In this document: positions 35,929 through 45,343 of the stretch, piece by piece | How positions within the stretch are numbered: the first letter of the stretch is position 1 | Layout: every line of letters begins with the position of its first letter | DNA from: Ignavibacteria bacterium | Lineage (GTDB): Bacteria > Bacteroidota > Ignavibacteria > Tepidaquicellales > Tepidaquicellaceae | DNA length: 64,000 bases | Direction: 5' to 3' | Assembly: GCA_016716125.1 (NCBI GenBank) | Contig: JADJWZ010000036.1 | Span: 62,001 to 126,000, forward strand | Notes under the pieces: model-generated | Database searches by the model: none | Seen by the model: the letters and a program-made list of their open reading frames with translations, nothing else | What the model was told of the DNA's origin: nothing | Translations under genes and position numbers: made by a program

Positions 35929-37368
35929 ATGCAAAATACAAAGCTTATAAGATTACTTAAATCACTGAATCAGAATGAGATCCGGCAGTTTAAAGATTTT
36001 GTGAATTCTCCGGTTTATAATAAGAATAAAAATGCTGCAAAACTTTTTGATGAGATTAAAAAATTTTACCCTGAGTTTACAAATAAAAACCTTGACGGAA
36101 ATAAGATTTTCGGGAAGGTTTTTCCGGATGAGAAATACGATTATTTTAAACTGAAACTTGCCGTTTCAGATCTGTTTAAGATCGGAATTGAATTTCTTTC
36201 CTTCCTTTCTTTTAAAAATGAGAATCAGATCAAAACTGAGTATCTTCTGAGAGAATTAAGACAAAGAAATCTGGACAGTATTTTTGAGCAGACATTTAAA
36301 TCAGCGGAGAGTCAAAATGAAAGCTCTAAAGTTAAAGATGAAGTTTATTTTTTTCATAAACTTAATCTGACCTTTGAGCATATTTCATATCTTGCTCCCA
36401 AAAAGCCGAATGAAAATATTCTAATGCAGCAGGATATGCTGAATTTATTTATCAGGTATTCTCTGATCAGGTATATGAAGTATTATAATATTATGATGCA
36501 CGAGGAACTTCAGAATAATGTGAAATATGATATGGGAATGTTTGATGAAGTTTTGAATTATATTAAGAATAACGATTTTGAAAACAGTCCTACTATATTG
36601 GCATACTACAATATTATTATGCTCGGGAAAGAAAGGGACGACAAGTATTTTTATTCACTGAAAGAACTTGGAGAAAAATACAAAGACGAACTTAATGATG
36701 TAGACAGGTATATGATATTTCTGCATCTGAACAGTCACTGCGCATTTGTTTTTAACAGACTCTCAAGGACGGATCTGCTCCGGGATCAGTTTGAATTAAT
36801 AAAGGAGAAGAATTCGCAAAAAATTGAAAACCTGGGGAAGATCCTTTATCCGGATTTTCTGAATGAAGTAAAGATCTCAGTAAATGCAAAGGAATTTGAA
36901 TGGGCGGAAGATTACATAAAAAATAATTCCGGCGAACTAACTGAAGAAAAAGACAGCACAATTAATTTTTGTTACGGTTATATTAATTTTAAAAAAGGAA
37001 ATTATGATGCAGCGCTGGATCTCTTTTCAAAAACTAACTTTCCGAATTTTATCATTAAGATTCAGGTCAAAATTATTCAGCTAAAGTTATTATATGAAAT
37101 AAATTGTTTTGAACAGGCAATCTCAAACATTGACGCATTCAGGCATTATCTGAAAAGAGAAAATACTATTAAAGAAAGTTTTAAGGAATCTTTTTATGAG
37201 TTCCTGCGCATTACAAACGATCTCGTAAAATTCAGAACAGATCACAATAAAAAAGATAATGAATATTACAGGGAGAAAATTCTCAAAGACATTGATTCAT
37301 TGAAAAGTAATCAGTTCGGAATTAAGATCTGGCTGATTGAAAAAGCAAAAAAGTTATTTAAAAATTAA
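35929..37368 (+). CDS. Conserved helical protein of unknown function (paralogue of 40227)
   Basis: This 479-residue cytoplasmic protein has no signal peptide. It is almost entirely helical and rich in Lys/Glu/Asn/Phe, compatible with an alpha-solenoid. The N-terminus (LLKSLNQNEIRQFKDFVNSP and VYNKNKNAAKLFDEIKKFYP) and a downstream L..LRQRNLDSIF/KLNLTFEH pattern match the disrupted gene at 40227. I do not recognise the family. Both copies lie between dockerin-type exported protein genes, transcribed towards one and away from the next. A regulatory or secretion-linked role is possible but unproven. Confidence 0.75.
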   Translation: MQNTKLIRLLKSLNQNEIRQFKDFVNSPVYNKNKNAAKLFDEIKKFYPEFTNKNLDGNKIFGKVFPDEKYDYFKLKLAVSDLFKIGIEFLSFLSFKNENQIKTEYLLRELRQRNLDSIFEQTFKSAESQNESSKVKDEVYFFHKLNLTFEHISYLAPKKPNENILMQQDMLNLFIRYSLIRYMKYYNIMMHEELQNNVKYDMGMFDEVLNYIKNNDFENSPTILAYYNIIMLGKERDDKYFYSLKELGEKYKDELNDVDRYMIFLHLNSHCAFVFNRLSRTDLLRDQFELIKEKNSQKIENLGKILYPDFLNEVKISVNAKEFEWAEDYIKNNSGELTEEKDSTINFCYGYINFKKGNYDAALDLFSKTNFPNFIIKIQVKIIQLKLLYEINCFEQAISNIDAFRHYLKRENTIKESFKESFYEFLRITNDLVKFRTDHNKKDNEYYREKILKDIDSLKSNQFGIKIWLIEKAKKLFKN

Positions 37369-37401
37369 TTTAATCTCTATAAAAAATCAGACGGAATCCC
37401 A

Positions 37402-37443
37402 AATTAATTATCAATTATCAATTATCAATTATCAATTATCAAT
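37402..37443. repeat. Short tandem repeat of a 7-mer (CAATTAT)
   Basis: AATTATC recurs about five times in direct tandem between the convergent helical protein and LamG protein genes, followed by related AACTATTAAC stretches. It is AT-only microsatellite-like DNA that may vary in copy number. Confidence 0.75.
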
Positions 37444-37485
37444 TTAACTATTAACAATTATATTAACTATTAACTGCTAACTGTT

Positions 37486-39924
37486 TCAAGGAACTATTTT
37501 ACCCACAAAATTAAGAGCATTGTTATCCGTAAACACAGCATCTGCGAGATCAATGACTTCATCACCGTTAATATCCGTTGGAAGATATCCCGATATAAAA
37601 TTAAGAGCATCATTATCTATAAGACTGCCGTCAGACAGATCGATCGTGCCGTCCTGATTTACATCTCCGCTGTAAATTGCAAACTTTACCGGTGAATTAT
37701 CTACATTTACCTGATTTGATCCGTATGCCTGTGATGCAGCAAGAGTAAAATTATATTGCAGCGTATCGGAATTAAATTCATATCCTGCCGAACTCCATGT
37801 CTCTATTGAATTTCTGTGACTTACTACTATATAAAACGTCTGACCGGGATTTACTTTCAGAAAATTAAATGAGCCGTTACCTGCTGAATCAATCACGGAT
37901 TTAGCTGTATCAATAAAATTATATGGCGAATTCCCGCTTCTAATAAAAATCCTCGCAGTATCTTTTGTCATTTTATTTGAAATGTTATTATATAATCCTT
38001 CGATCAAAGCAGTAAGTTTAATAGTTCTTATCGGAATACCGGAAATATTTAATCCCCAGCCGTGTACATATCCCCTGTCTGCCCCTGCATTATCTGAAAA
38101 ATTCATCTTCCACCAGCCCTGCTGATTCTGACCATTGAATGATGACAAAGGCTGTCCGGGTTTTACTGACAAACTAAATGGAGAGTTAATTCCCGGGCCT
38201 TCGACTGAAGTTCCAATTGATGCAATTGAATCAGCGTTATCAGAGAACAAAGTGAATATATCATTCCCGGAAGAACCTTTTTGAGCTATTAAATTAACGG
38301 AAACTCCGGACGGAGAAATAAGTTTGATCACAATATCAGAAGTGAAGGTATGTGACATTAATACGATTGCTTTGATATTATTTACAGCGCCTGCAGACGG
38401 GATGTAAACTGAATCGGTAACTCCCTGAGGAAAAATGTCAGGTACGAAAAATCTTTTATTACTTACTGTATAGTTTGAAAAATTATAATCAGATGAGCTG
38501 CCGGATAATATAGGAGAAGCTAACCTAAAGTTGTTATTCAGCAGAGAGCTTGTAATCTGCGCTGACCCGAGGAAAAGCGCTCCGGATAAAATTGTTGTAT
38601 TATAATTTCTGATCGAATTAGTATTTTTATCAAAATCTATACTCGCCAGTTCAAAGTCAGAAACAAATTTATGCATGTTATTTTTTATTTCAGTAACGCT
38701 TCTTTCCGTTCTCCAGACTCTGATGCCGTCAATCTGACCTTTGAATTTACTTCCTGTATACAAAGAAGCGCCCATTTCACCTATGTAAATATTATCAGCA
38801 TCATTCTGTATCATTGGATTTCCGGAAAAATTACTTGACGCCGTTAATAATCCGTTAATATAAAGATTTGCATTTCCTGTCGCTGAATTATATGTTGCGG
38901 CAACATGATTCCATTGAGAATTTAAGATTGTTAAAAATGAGATCAGTCCCGGAGGACCGGTAGTGGAATTGATCTTGAATTTCAGCTGACCGGTGGCTGA
39001 GTTCAGCCATAACGCATAATTGAATCTGTTTACGCCTCCGCTTTTATTTATTATATACTGATCATTTGGCTGAGCACCTGTAGTATCTCTTTTGATCCAT
39101 GCTTCAATGGTTATTGCAGTGGTTACATTAAACACCTGATTATTAGGTATGATTAAATAATCCGTAGTACCGTTCAGTGAAAGATTATTGTTATAATCCA
39201 GATGATTTACTGATTTATCCGCATAATTTATATAAGTCATATTTCTGTCATATCCAATATTCAGTTCATTCCCGCCGTAGTTTAAAGAATGATTATCAAA
39301 CTGAAAGCTTGCTCTTAAATTCGAATAAACGCCTGTCGGATTAATTATCTGAAGCGGGGAAAATTTATTGGAAGCGATCTCAGAGATTGATCTTGCGACT
39401 CCCCAGATCCTGAGATTTTCAAGTTGTCCTCTGAAGAAAAGCGCCGGAGCGCTTCCGACTCTGTCAGCTCCCATAAAAAGCGAATCGCTGTTTGTTGTTA
39501 CAGCTCCTGTGATTGCAGCAGTAGAAGTATCAAGAAACCCGTTAATATAAATTGATGTCGTTGATCCGTTGAATGTTGCCGCAATGTGTGTCCATTTATT
39601 TACAGGAATGGTTCCGGTTATTCTGCTTCTGAGCGATGATCCGCCTTTAGGATAAAATACAACTCTTCCGGAAGACTGAATCCCAAGGAAATATGATGTC
39701 TGATAATTTTTTCCGATCAAACCCATAGTAGTAGACAGAAGCTGAGTTGGATAAACCCATGTCTCCAGTGTTATCGCCGATGTAGGACTCAAACCCGGAG
39801 AGCTTGGTACGGAAATATAACTGCTGAATCCATTAAAACTTGCTGCAGCGTTATTCAGATACTGTGAGAAAACCTTGTCAGCATTTGCAAATAAAATCAA
39901 GACTGTAACCAGAAAAATTTTCAT
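37486..39924 (-). CDS. Secreted LamG-LamG-P-domain protein with dockerin-type C-terminus
   Basis: This 812-residue exported protein has a signal peptide (about residues 1-20). It has two concanavalin A-like LamG domains (about 25-205 and 235-410, each with ITLETWV/ITIEAWI, KWTHIAATFNGS/QWNHVAATYNSA and YINGFLD/YINGLLT). A proprotein-convertase P-like domain follows (about 480-635, GWWKMNFSDNAGADRGYVHGWGL). The shared cassette closes it (about 640-812: SHRNSIETWSSAG, SGDVNQDGTIDLSD, -KIVP). LamG domains usually bind glycans or proteins. No protease domain is present although P-domains often accompany one. The start follows a GAAAGGA site. Confidence 0.88.
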   Translation of the reverse strand: MKIFLVTVLILFANADKVFSQYLNNAAASFNGFSSYISVPSSPGLSPTSAITLETWVYPTQLLSTTMGLIGKNYQTSYFLGIQSSGRVVFYPKGGSSLRSRITGTIPVNKWTHIAATFNGSTTSIYINGFLDTSTAAITGAVTTNSDSLFMGADRVGSAPALFFRGQLENLRIWGVARSISEIASNKFSPLQIINPTGVYSNLRASFQFDNHSLNYGGNELNIGYDRNMTYINYADKSVNHLDYNNNLSLNGTTDYLIIPNNQVFNVTTAITIEAWIKRDTTGAQPNDQYIINKSGGVNRFNYALWLNSATGQLKFKINSTTGPPGLISFLTILNSQWNHVAATYNSATGNANLYINGLLTASSNFSGNPMIQNDADNIYIGEMGASLYTGSKFKGQIDGIRVWRTERSVTEIKNNMHKFVSDFELASIDFDKNTNSIRNYNTTILSGALFLGSAQITSSLLNNNFRLASPILSGSSSDYNFSNYTVSNKRFFVPDIFPQGVTDSVYIPSAGAVNNIKAIVLMSHTFTSDIVIKLISPSGVSVNLIAQKGSSGNDIFTLFSDNADSIASIGTSVEGPGINSPFSLSVKPGQPLSSFNGQNQQGWWKMNFSDNAGADRGYVHGWGLNISGIPIRTIKLTALIEGLYNNISNKMTKDTARIFIRSGNSPYNFIDTAKSVIDSAGNGSFNFLKVNPGQTFYIVVSHRNSIETWSSAGYEFNSDTLQYNFTLAASQAYGSNQVNVDNSPVKFAIYSGDVNQDGTIDLSDGSLIDNDALNFISGYLPTDINGDEVIDLADAVFTDNNALNFVGKIVP

Positions 39925-40226
39925 TGAAAAATCCTTTCGTTTATATTTTTTTATTATTATTATTTTATTTTAATTCGATTTATAAAATCCATTATCCATA
40001 ATTTCCATTCACGGATTTTTGTTGACTGAATTAATTCATAGAGTAGTAATGAATAATAGAATTGAATTAATTTACAGCAGTTCAATTTATTTTAAATAAT
40101 ACTGCATTCAAAAAGAATAATTTGATTTTTGTGAATGATTCCCTGGATTCAAAAGCAATATAATTTTATATAATCTTCATTATCTACCTCTTTTACATAC
40201 TTTTAGTGTTTAGTACCGGTTAAATT
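39925..40226. other. AT-rich intergenic region
   Basis: This 302-bp spacer lies between the LamG protein gene and the disrupted helical protein gene, both of which start here. It contains the ribosome-binding site of the former and AT-rich promoter-like DNA. It has no copy of the structured element seen at 35543, and no ORF or strong inverted repeat was found. Confidence 0.6.
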
Positions 40227-41710
40227 GTGAAAAGATTTTTTGATATGACAAATATAAAAGCTGTTAATATAATAAAGAGTTTAAGCAAAAAAGAACTTCT
40301 GAAGTTTGAAAAATTTCTGTCATCACCTTATTATAACAACAATAAGAATCTTGTAAAACTTTTTATGATCTTAAAAAGCATTATCCTGAATTCAATTCAG
40401 CGCAATTAAATAAAGAAAGTTTATTTGACAGCATTTACGGAAAGTCAAAATTTAAAGAGGATAATTTAAGAAAACTTTTTTCGGATCTGTATAAGCTTGC
40501 GGAAAAATTTCTTGCAGTATTGAATTTAGAAGAAAGCAAAATTTTTTATAATAAGCATCTTCTTGAGGAGTTAGACAGAAGGAATCTTGAAAATATTTAC
40601 CGCAGAAAATACAAAGAAGCTTTTGAATATCTCGAACACTCGGGTTTTCATTATCAGATATTTCTATATCTGCATGAGCTTAAATGGCAAAACGTTTCCT
40701 TTCATCTTTCGAGAGGTGAACAGTTAAATATGCCGTCTGAAATATTCAGCAGATCCGAGCAGATCATATTCTATTTTCTTTCCGATCTTTTCATCACACT
40801 TAATGATATTGATGCAAACAAGATGAATTTCAACTATGAACATTGGAATAACCTTCCTCAGAAGTTTTTAGACTGCCTGGATGTAAAGTCGCTTATAAAA
40901 TATATTGAGCAGAATGATTTTAAGAATAAAGAAATTTTCATGCTGTATTATTATTCATTTTTAATGAATCAGCATTTTGATGATGAAAAATATTTTTACA
41001 AAATAAGGTCATTGTTAGAAAAAAACTTTGATAAGCTAAATAAGCAGGGTAAGATGAATTTTGTTATACTTCTAATCAATTACTGTAATTTCAAAATCAA
41101 ATCATCTAAAAAGGTAAATGATGAAATGATTAAAGCTTCAATAGAATTATATGATATCCTGATTAAACATGAACTGTATAGTAATAACAATTCTTATTTC
41201 CGGACTGATATATTTTTAAACATTTTTATCACATACCTGAAATACCGGGATACAAACGAAGCTTCATCATTTCTGAAAAGAAATATCAAAGCAATAAATC
41301 CTTCCCATAGTGATAATATAATTTCATTATGCACAGCTATGACATTGTTTGAAGAAGGTAAGTTCAAAGACTCTCTGAGCATTGCTTCTCAGTTAAACTG
41401 GAACTTCATAATTTTTAAATTAAACCTGAGAAAACTTCTGATGAAATTAAATTTCGAGCTGAATGACTTTGATGAGATCAAAGATGCTCTGAATAACTAT
41501 AGACATTTCGTAGTTGAAAGCGGATCTATAAGTGAAGTTATAAGGAACAACAATCTTGAGTTTATAAAAAATTACAATGATCTGCTGAAAATTAAAAATA
41601 ACGGTAAAGATGAATACACATTGAAAGTATTAAATGAAAACATAAAAAAGATGAATGATATACTGGACAGGAAGTGGTTTACGGAAAAAATCCGGATGTT
41701 AAAAAAATAA
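40227..41710 (+). pseudogene. Second copy of the helical protein, frameshifted
   Basis: The N-terminal frame (GTG 40227, or ATG 40245) reads IIKSLSKKELLKFEKFLSSP and YYNNNKNLVKLF. At a run of five T (40360-40364) it leaves the family frame. The remaining protein continues in the shifted frame as YDLKKHYPEF..., matching the paralogue, and is then open to 41710. One added T would restore a roughly 490-residue protein. This is either a real one-base deletion, phase variation at a homopolymer, or a sequence error. The rest of the gene has no stops, so any inactivation is recent. Confidence 0.75.
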
Positions 41711-41774
41711 CCGGATATATAAATTTCAAATATCCGGATATTTAATTATTCAAATAAAGCAAAATGTTACTCGC

Positions 41775-42000
41775 CTCGTTACTTGAAACTCACTCCTGTT
41801 TGGATTCCCGCCGGTAGCATGCGGGAATGGCATTTTATAAACTCGTAACTTGAAACTCGTTCCTGATTGGATTCCCGCCAGGAGTATGCGGGAATGACAT
41901 TTTAAAAAAAACTCGTAACTTGAAACTCGTAACCTGAAATTCGTTCCTGATTGGATTCCCGCCAGGAGCATGCGGGAATGACATTTTATAAAACTCGTAA
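41775..42000. repeat. About 70-bp tandem repeat carrying REP-like palindromes
   Basis: Three units, roughly 41775-41840, 41841-41909 and 41926-41992, share CTCGTAACTTGAAACTCGTT, then CCTGATTGGATTCCCGCC, then GCGGGAATGACATTTT; a partial fourth follows. Each has the stem ATTCCCGC/GCGGGAAT (41804-41828, 41871-41895, 41955-41979). A degraded, inverted copy is at 1799-1830. The frame open on the minus strand here is a by-product of the repeat. Confidence 0.85.
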
Positions 42001-42010
42001 TTCGAAACTC

Positions 42011-42046
42011 GCAATTTGCAATTTAAAATTTACAATTTGCAATTGC
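42011..42046 (-). terminator. Near-palindromic hairpin after the subtilase gene
   Basis: The stretch from GCAATTTGCAATTTAAAA to the mirrored AATTTACAATTTGCAATTGC is a long imperfect palindrome ending 3 bp from the stop codon of the gene at 42049. It probably ends that transcript, although no clear T run follows. Confidence 0.4.
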
Positions 42047-42048
42047 TC

Positions 42049-44043
42049 TTAAGGTGTTGCTTTAGTTACAAACGCCGCAGCATTATTATCTGCAATAACT
42101 GCATCCGCTATATCCGCAATCAAGTCTCCGTTTACATCCGTAACTGTATACCCTCCCGCAAATATTGCTGCATCATTATCAATCATCGTGCCGTCCGAAA
42201 GATCAACCGTTCCATCCTGATTTACATCACCTGAATAAATTACATACTTCACTCCAATCAGTGTCATGTTATTTCCATAAGCCCTGTTTTGTGAAACTGT
42301 AAAATCGAAATTAAAAATTTTTCCTCTGGTATAACTCTCCCCGCCTGATCTGCTCCATGTCTCCAGCGAATTTCTGTGTATCAGTTGTAAATAGTATGTA
42401 CCTGTAAGAGCGTTTGTAAATAAAACCTGCGCATTGTAGCTTAGAGAATCAAGCAATCCTTTTGCTGAATCAATTATGCTGTATGGTGATATATTATTCC
42501 TTAGATAAATTTTAACTGTATCAGTCATATTCAACATGTCTGAAGATGCATTATAAAATCCTTCCTGTATAAACGAAATATTCGAAACCGCCGGAGGAGT
42601 TGATATTATTCTGTGATAAGCTCTGTTCACATTTACAAGACCTCTTCCATAAGTATTGTCTTCACCGGCTGCTCCGAGATCCGTAGCAGTTGAAAACAAT
42701 ATCGCCTTGAGCTGTTTACCTGTCATACCCGGAGCTGCCTGTTTCAAAAGAGCTATGCATCCCGCGACATGCGGTGAAGCCATGGATGTTCCGGTTATAG
42801 TACCATAAGATGAACCTGACCATGTTGATCTGATGGAAGTTCCCGGAGCTACTACTTCGGGTTTTATCAGCAGCGTTCCTGTCCCGCCGCATAGTGACGG
42901 TCCTCTGCTTGATGAGTTTCTTATTATCAAAGTTCCGCCGTCAATATTTCCCACGCAAAATACTTCAACCGAATCAATGTTAATATTTTTCGGAGGTGTA
43001 ATTGTAAACGCGCCGGGTCCGGAATTTCCGGCGGAAAAAATAACCGCTGTGCCGATCGCTTCTACTGCCGGCAGGACAGTTCTGTAAATTGAAGAAGTGC
43101 ATTCATTTGTTGCCGATGGATCTCTCCATGAACAGTTAATAACATCCGGCATATCCATTGTTGATGAATTCGAATCCGGATCCATCGCCCACTGATACGC
43201 CGCTATGTTCATCGAAGGATTTGAAGAACCTGGACAGTCTGTAATTCCCGCTGCCATCCATAATGCATCCGGCGCAACTCCGACTGTATCTCCTGTTGCG
43301 GAATTTCTGCCGCACATTATTCCCATTGTGTGAGTACCGTGATAGGTACCGCCTGTTGCGCAGTCATACGGCGAAGTGCTGAAAGGTGAGATCGGATCAA
43401 ACCATGAATGATACCATTGTCTTCCGTTATTTCCCCACCATCTTGATGAAAGCGCAGGATGTGTTCCGTTTACGCCGCCGTCAATATTCATTACTGTCCT
43501 TCCCGCTCCCGTAATTCCTATCTTCCATAATGAATCAGCTTTTATTACTCTTAATCCGTTTTCAATGGTCTGTGAACTTTGAACAGCCGGCTGCTCATCA
43601 TACGGTCTGTCAATATCAAGCTCTGCATCCAGATCAAGAATGTCCACATCAGTTCTTTTTGTTAAATTATAAATTACATCGGGAGTACATTCAATGAAAA
43701 TTAAATTAGTTAACCAGAAATTCATTAACTGTTTGATCTTCCCCGATTCTTTTTCTGAATTCAGATAAGATAATATCGGTCCCTGAGTCTGAGCTGCTTT
43801 ATTCCGTAGAGTGTTTATTACTGTCTCCGCTCTGTATTCTATAGGCGCATTCATTTCGTACAGATCCCTGTCAAGCTTTTCTATATCTATCCTGTCTTTC
43901 ATAAGAATCAGCACACGGGTGTATTCAACCGGGTTCAGCGAATTCATTCTCACTGCAAGTCTTTCAGTCATCTGAACATTCTGAGAAAAAATACTCTGAA
44001 CCGATATAAACAAAACAGCTGCTGTCAGTATTAACTTTTTCAT
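42049..44043 (-). CDS. Secreted S8 subtilase with dockerin-type C-terminus
   Basis: This 664-residue protease has a signal peptide (residues 1-20) and an I9-like propeptide region (about 38-140). The peptidase domain has Asp188 (VMNIDGGVNGTHP), His235 (GTYHGTHTMG), Asn340 (SAGNSGPG) and Ser420 (GTSMASPHVAG). The NIDGGV form and the propeptide resemble bacillopeptidase F-type subtilases. The last about 170 residues are the shared cassette (IHRNSLETWSRSG, SGDVNQDGTVDLSD, -KATP). It would be displayed or released outside the cell. It converges with the frameshifted helical gene. Confidence 0.92.
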   Translation of the reverse strand: MKKLILTAAVLFISVQSIFSQNVQMTERLAVRMNSLNPVEYTRVLILMKDRIDIEKLDRDLYEMNAPIEYRAETVINTLRNKAAQTQGPILSYLNSEKESGKIKQLMNFWLTNLIFIECTPDVIYNLTKRTDVDILDLDAELDIDRPYDEQPAVQSSQTIENGLRVIKADSLWKIGITGAGRTVMNIDGGVNGTHPALSSRWWGNNGRQWYHSWFDPISPFSTSPYDCATGGTYHGTHTMGIMCGRNSATGDTVGVAPDALWMAAGITDCPGSSNPSMNIAAYQWAMDPDSNSSTMDMPDVINCSWRDPSATNECTSSIYRTVLPAVEAIGTAVIFSAGNSGPGAFTITPPKNINIDSVEVFCVGNIDGGTLIIRNSSSRGPSLCGGTGTLLIKPEVVAPGTSIRSTWSGSSYGTITGTSMASPHVAGCIALLKQAAPGMTGKQLKAILFSTATDLGAAGEDNTYGRGLVNVNRAYHRIISTPPAVSNISFIQEGFYNASSDMLNMTDTVKIYLRNNISPYSIIDSAKGLLDSLSYNAQVLFTNALTGTYYLQLIHRNSLETWSRSGGESYTRGKIFNFDFTVSQNRAYGNNMTLIGVKYVIYSGDVNQDGTVDLSDGTMIDNDAAIFAGGYTVTDVNGDLIADIADAVIADNNAAAFVTKATP

Positions 44044-44180
44044 AAAATTAAATTGAATTGTTTAATTAATGTTATTGGAATTTGGAATAAAATGTAAGCG
44101 CTAATTTATTATAATAAAATTGAAATTTCAATTTAGTTGACAGATAAAATATATTACACTTCCAATGCTGTCCAAATCTA

Positions 44181-44257
44181 TTTTCCTCTTTATGAATCTC
44201 CCGATTCGTAACGTTGACGTACTCAATCAGGAGATTGGGTACGAGGTTTAAAACAGC
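44181..44257 (+). repeat. Twin-hairpin repeat, copy A
   Basis: Copy A contains ATGAATCTCCCGATTCGT and a second stem in GTACTCAATC-AGGA-GATTGGGTAC. It aligns over about 76 bp with copy B at 45077-45154 (shared TTCGTAACGTTG, AGGAGA, TGGGTACGAGG, AACAGC). The two direct copies flank the 21-bp satellite arrays. Confidence 0.7.
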
Positions 44258-44311
44258 CTATATTTGCAGTTTTTTTATTCAGACTTAAAATTTCACCGCA
44301 TAAACACACTT

Positions 44312-44600
44312 GCGTGAACTTTTTCTCAACTGACGCGAACTTCCGCTCAACTGATGCGAACTTCCGCTCAACTGACGCGAACTTCCGCTCAACTGACGCA
44401 AACTTCTTCTCAACTGACGCGAACTTCCGCTCAACTGATGCGAACTTCCGCTCAACTGATGCGAACTTCCGCTTAACTGACGCGAACTTCCGCTCAACTG
44501 ACGCAAACTTTTTCTCAATAGACGCGAACTTCCGCTCAACTGACGCGAATTTTTTCTCAACTTACGAAAACTTTTTCTCAACTTACGAAAATCTTCGCAA
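44312..44600. repeat. 21-bp tandem array 1 (GCGAACTTCCGCTCAACTGA type)
   Basis: Fourteen or so head-to-tail 21-bp units, many identical, others with CTTTTTCTC in place of CTTCCGCTC. Because 21 is divisible by three, long frames open on both strands, giving heptapeptide repeats (STDANFR, RDIQLSS). These frames lack starts, ribosome-binding sites or protein-like variety and are taken as repeat artefacts. Confidence 0.85.
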
Positions 44601-44610
44601 GGTTGCATCG

Positions 44611-44975
44611 TGTCTCCGCGCGAATGTCGAATGTCTCCGCACGAAAGTTGAATGTCTCCGCGCGAAAGTTGAATGTTTCTGCTGGAGAGTTGAATGTCTC
44701 TGCGCGAAAGTTGAATGTTTCTGCTGGAGAGTTGAATGTCTCTGCGCGAAAGTTGAATGTCTCCGCGCGAAAGTTGAATGTCTCTGCTCAAAAGTTGAAT
44801 GTCTTCGCTCGAAAGTTGAATTTCTCTGCTCGAGAGTTGAATTTCTCCGCTCAAAAGTTGAATTTCTCCGCTCGAAAGTTGAATGTCACCGCTCGAAAGT
44901 TTTGTGTTTTCTCTTGAAGTTTAATAGTCTTCACTTTAAAGTTAGTAGCCTTCGCTGAAAACTTAATTGTCTTCC
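44611..44975. repeat. 21-bp tandem array 2 (CGCGAAAGTTGAATGTCTCC type)
   Basis: About seventeen units of a different 21-bp sequence directly follow array 1. A two-unit higher-order pattern (CGCGAAAG.. / CTGGAGAG..) occurs twice in the middle, and the last four units are diverged. An AGTTGA element also occurs in array 1 read in reverse, so the arrays may be inverted relatives. Confidence 0.85.
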
Positions 44976-45060
44976 CGCGTCGGCAGCATTGCATTTACAT
45001 GAAGCTCCGGGGCTTTCTACAAATGCTGTATTTCACTAAAATTAGGAAAAATTAATAAAT

Positions 45061-45223
45061 CCGTTCGTACTCTTGATTTTTCTCGTTACGAATCTCATGA
45101 TTCGTAACGTTGGCACACCTAATAAGGAGAATGGGTACGAGGGAAAATAACAGCTTTTGAGAGGTTGGTGGATGGAGCAACACCAACCCCGGCGGAGTCC
45201 GTATGTACTCCTGATTCTTAATT
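45061..45223 (+). repeat. Twin-hairpin repeat copy B and adjoining short repeats
   Basis: Copy B (45077-45154) has the perfect stem TTACGAATC-TCAT-GATTCGTAA. It is followed by a second hairpin GGTTGGTG/CACCAACC (about 45162-45188). CCGTTCGTACTCTTGATTTT (from 45061) recurs in altered form as CCGTATGTACTCCTGATTCT (from 45198), so the whole block is built of nested direct repeats. No transposase is seen nearby. Confidence 0.65.
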
Positions 45224-45343
45224 GTTAATTTTTTCCGAATTGGGTAAATTGCACTCATTCAGATGAACACCTTTTTCTCTCCTTATATAATTAAAATATA
45301 ACAGAGTAAAATATTTTTCTAATTTAAATAACACGGTTAATTT

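Noticed and set aside
40355..40370. Programmed -1 frameshifting in the second helical paralogue
   Set aside because: The sequence around the T run does not form a proper X XXY YYZ heptamer in the zero frame and no downstream stem or pseudoknot is evident.
41750..41971. Minus-strand ORF of 73 residues
   Set aside because: It is the translation of the REP-like tandem repeat; it has no independent support.
44285..44958. Long overlapping frames on both strands through the 21-bp arrays
   Set aside because: The unit is divisible by three, so every stop-free phase stays open. The products are pure heptapeptide repeats with no start signals.
45052..45258. Minus-strand ORF of 68 residues
   Set aside because: It lies wholly in the nested repeat block and has no protein-like composition.
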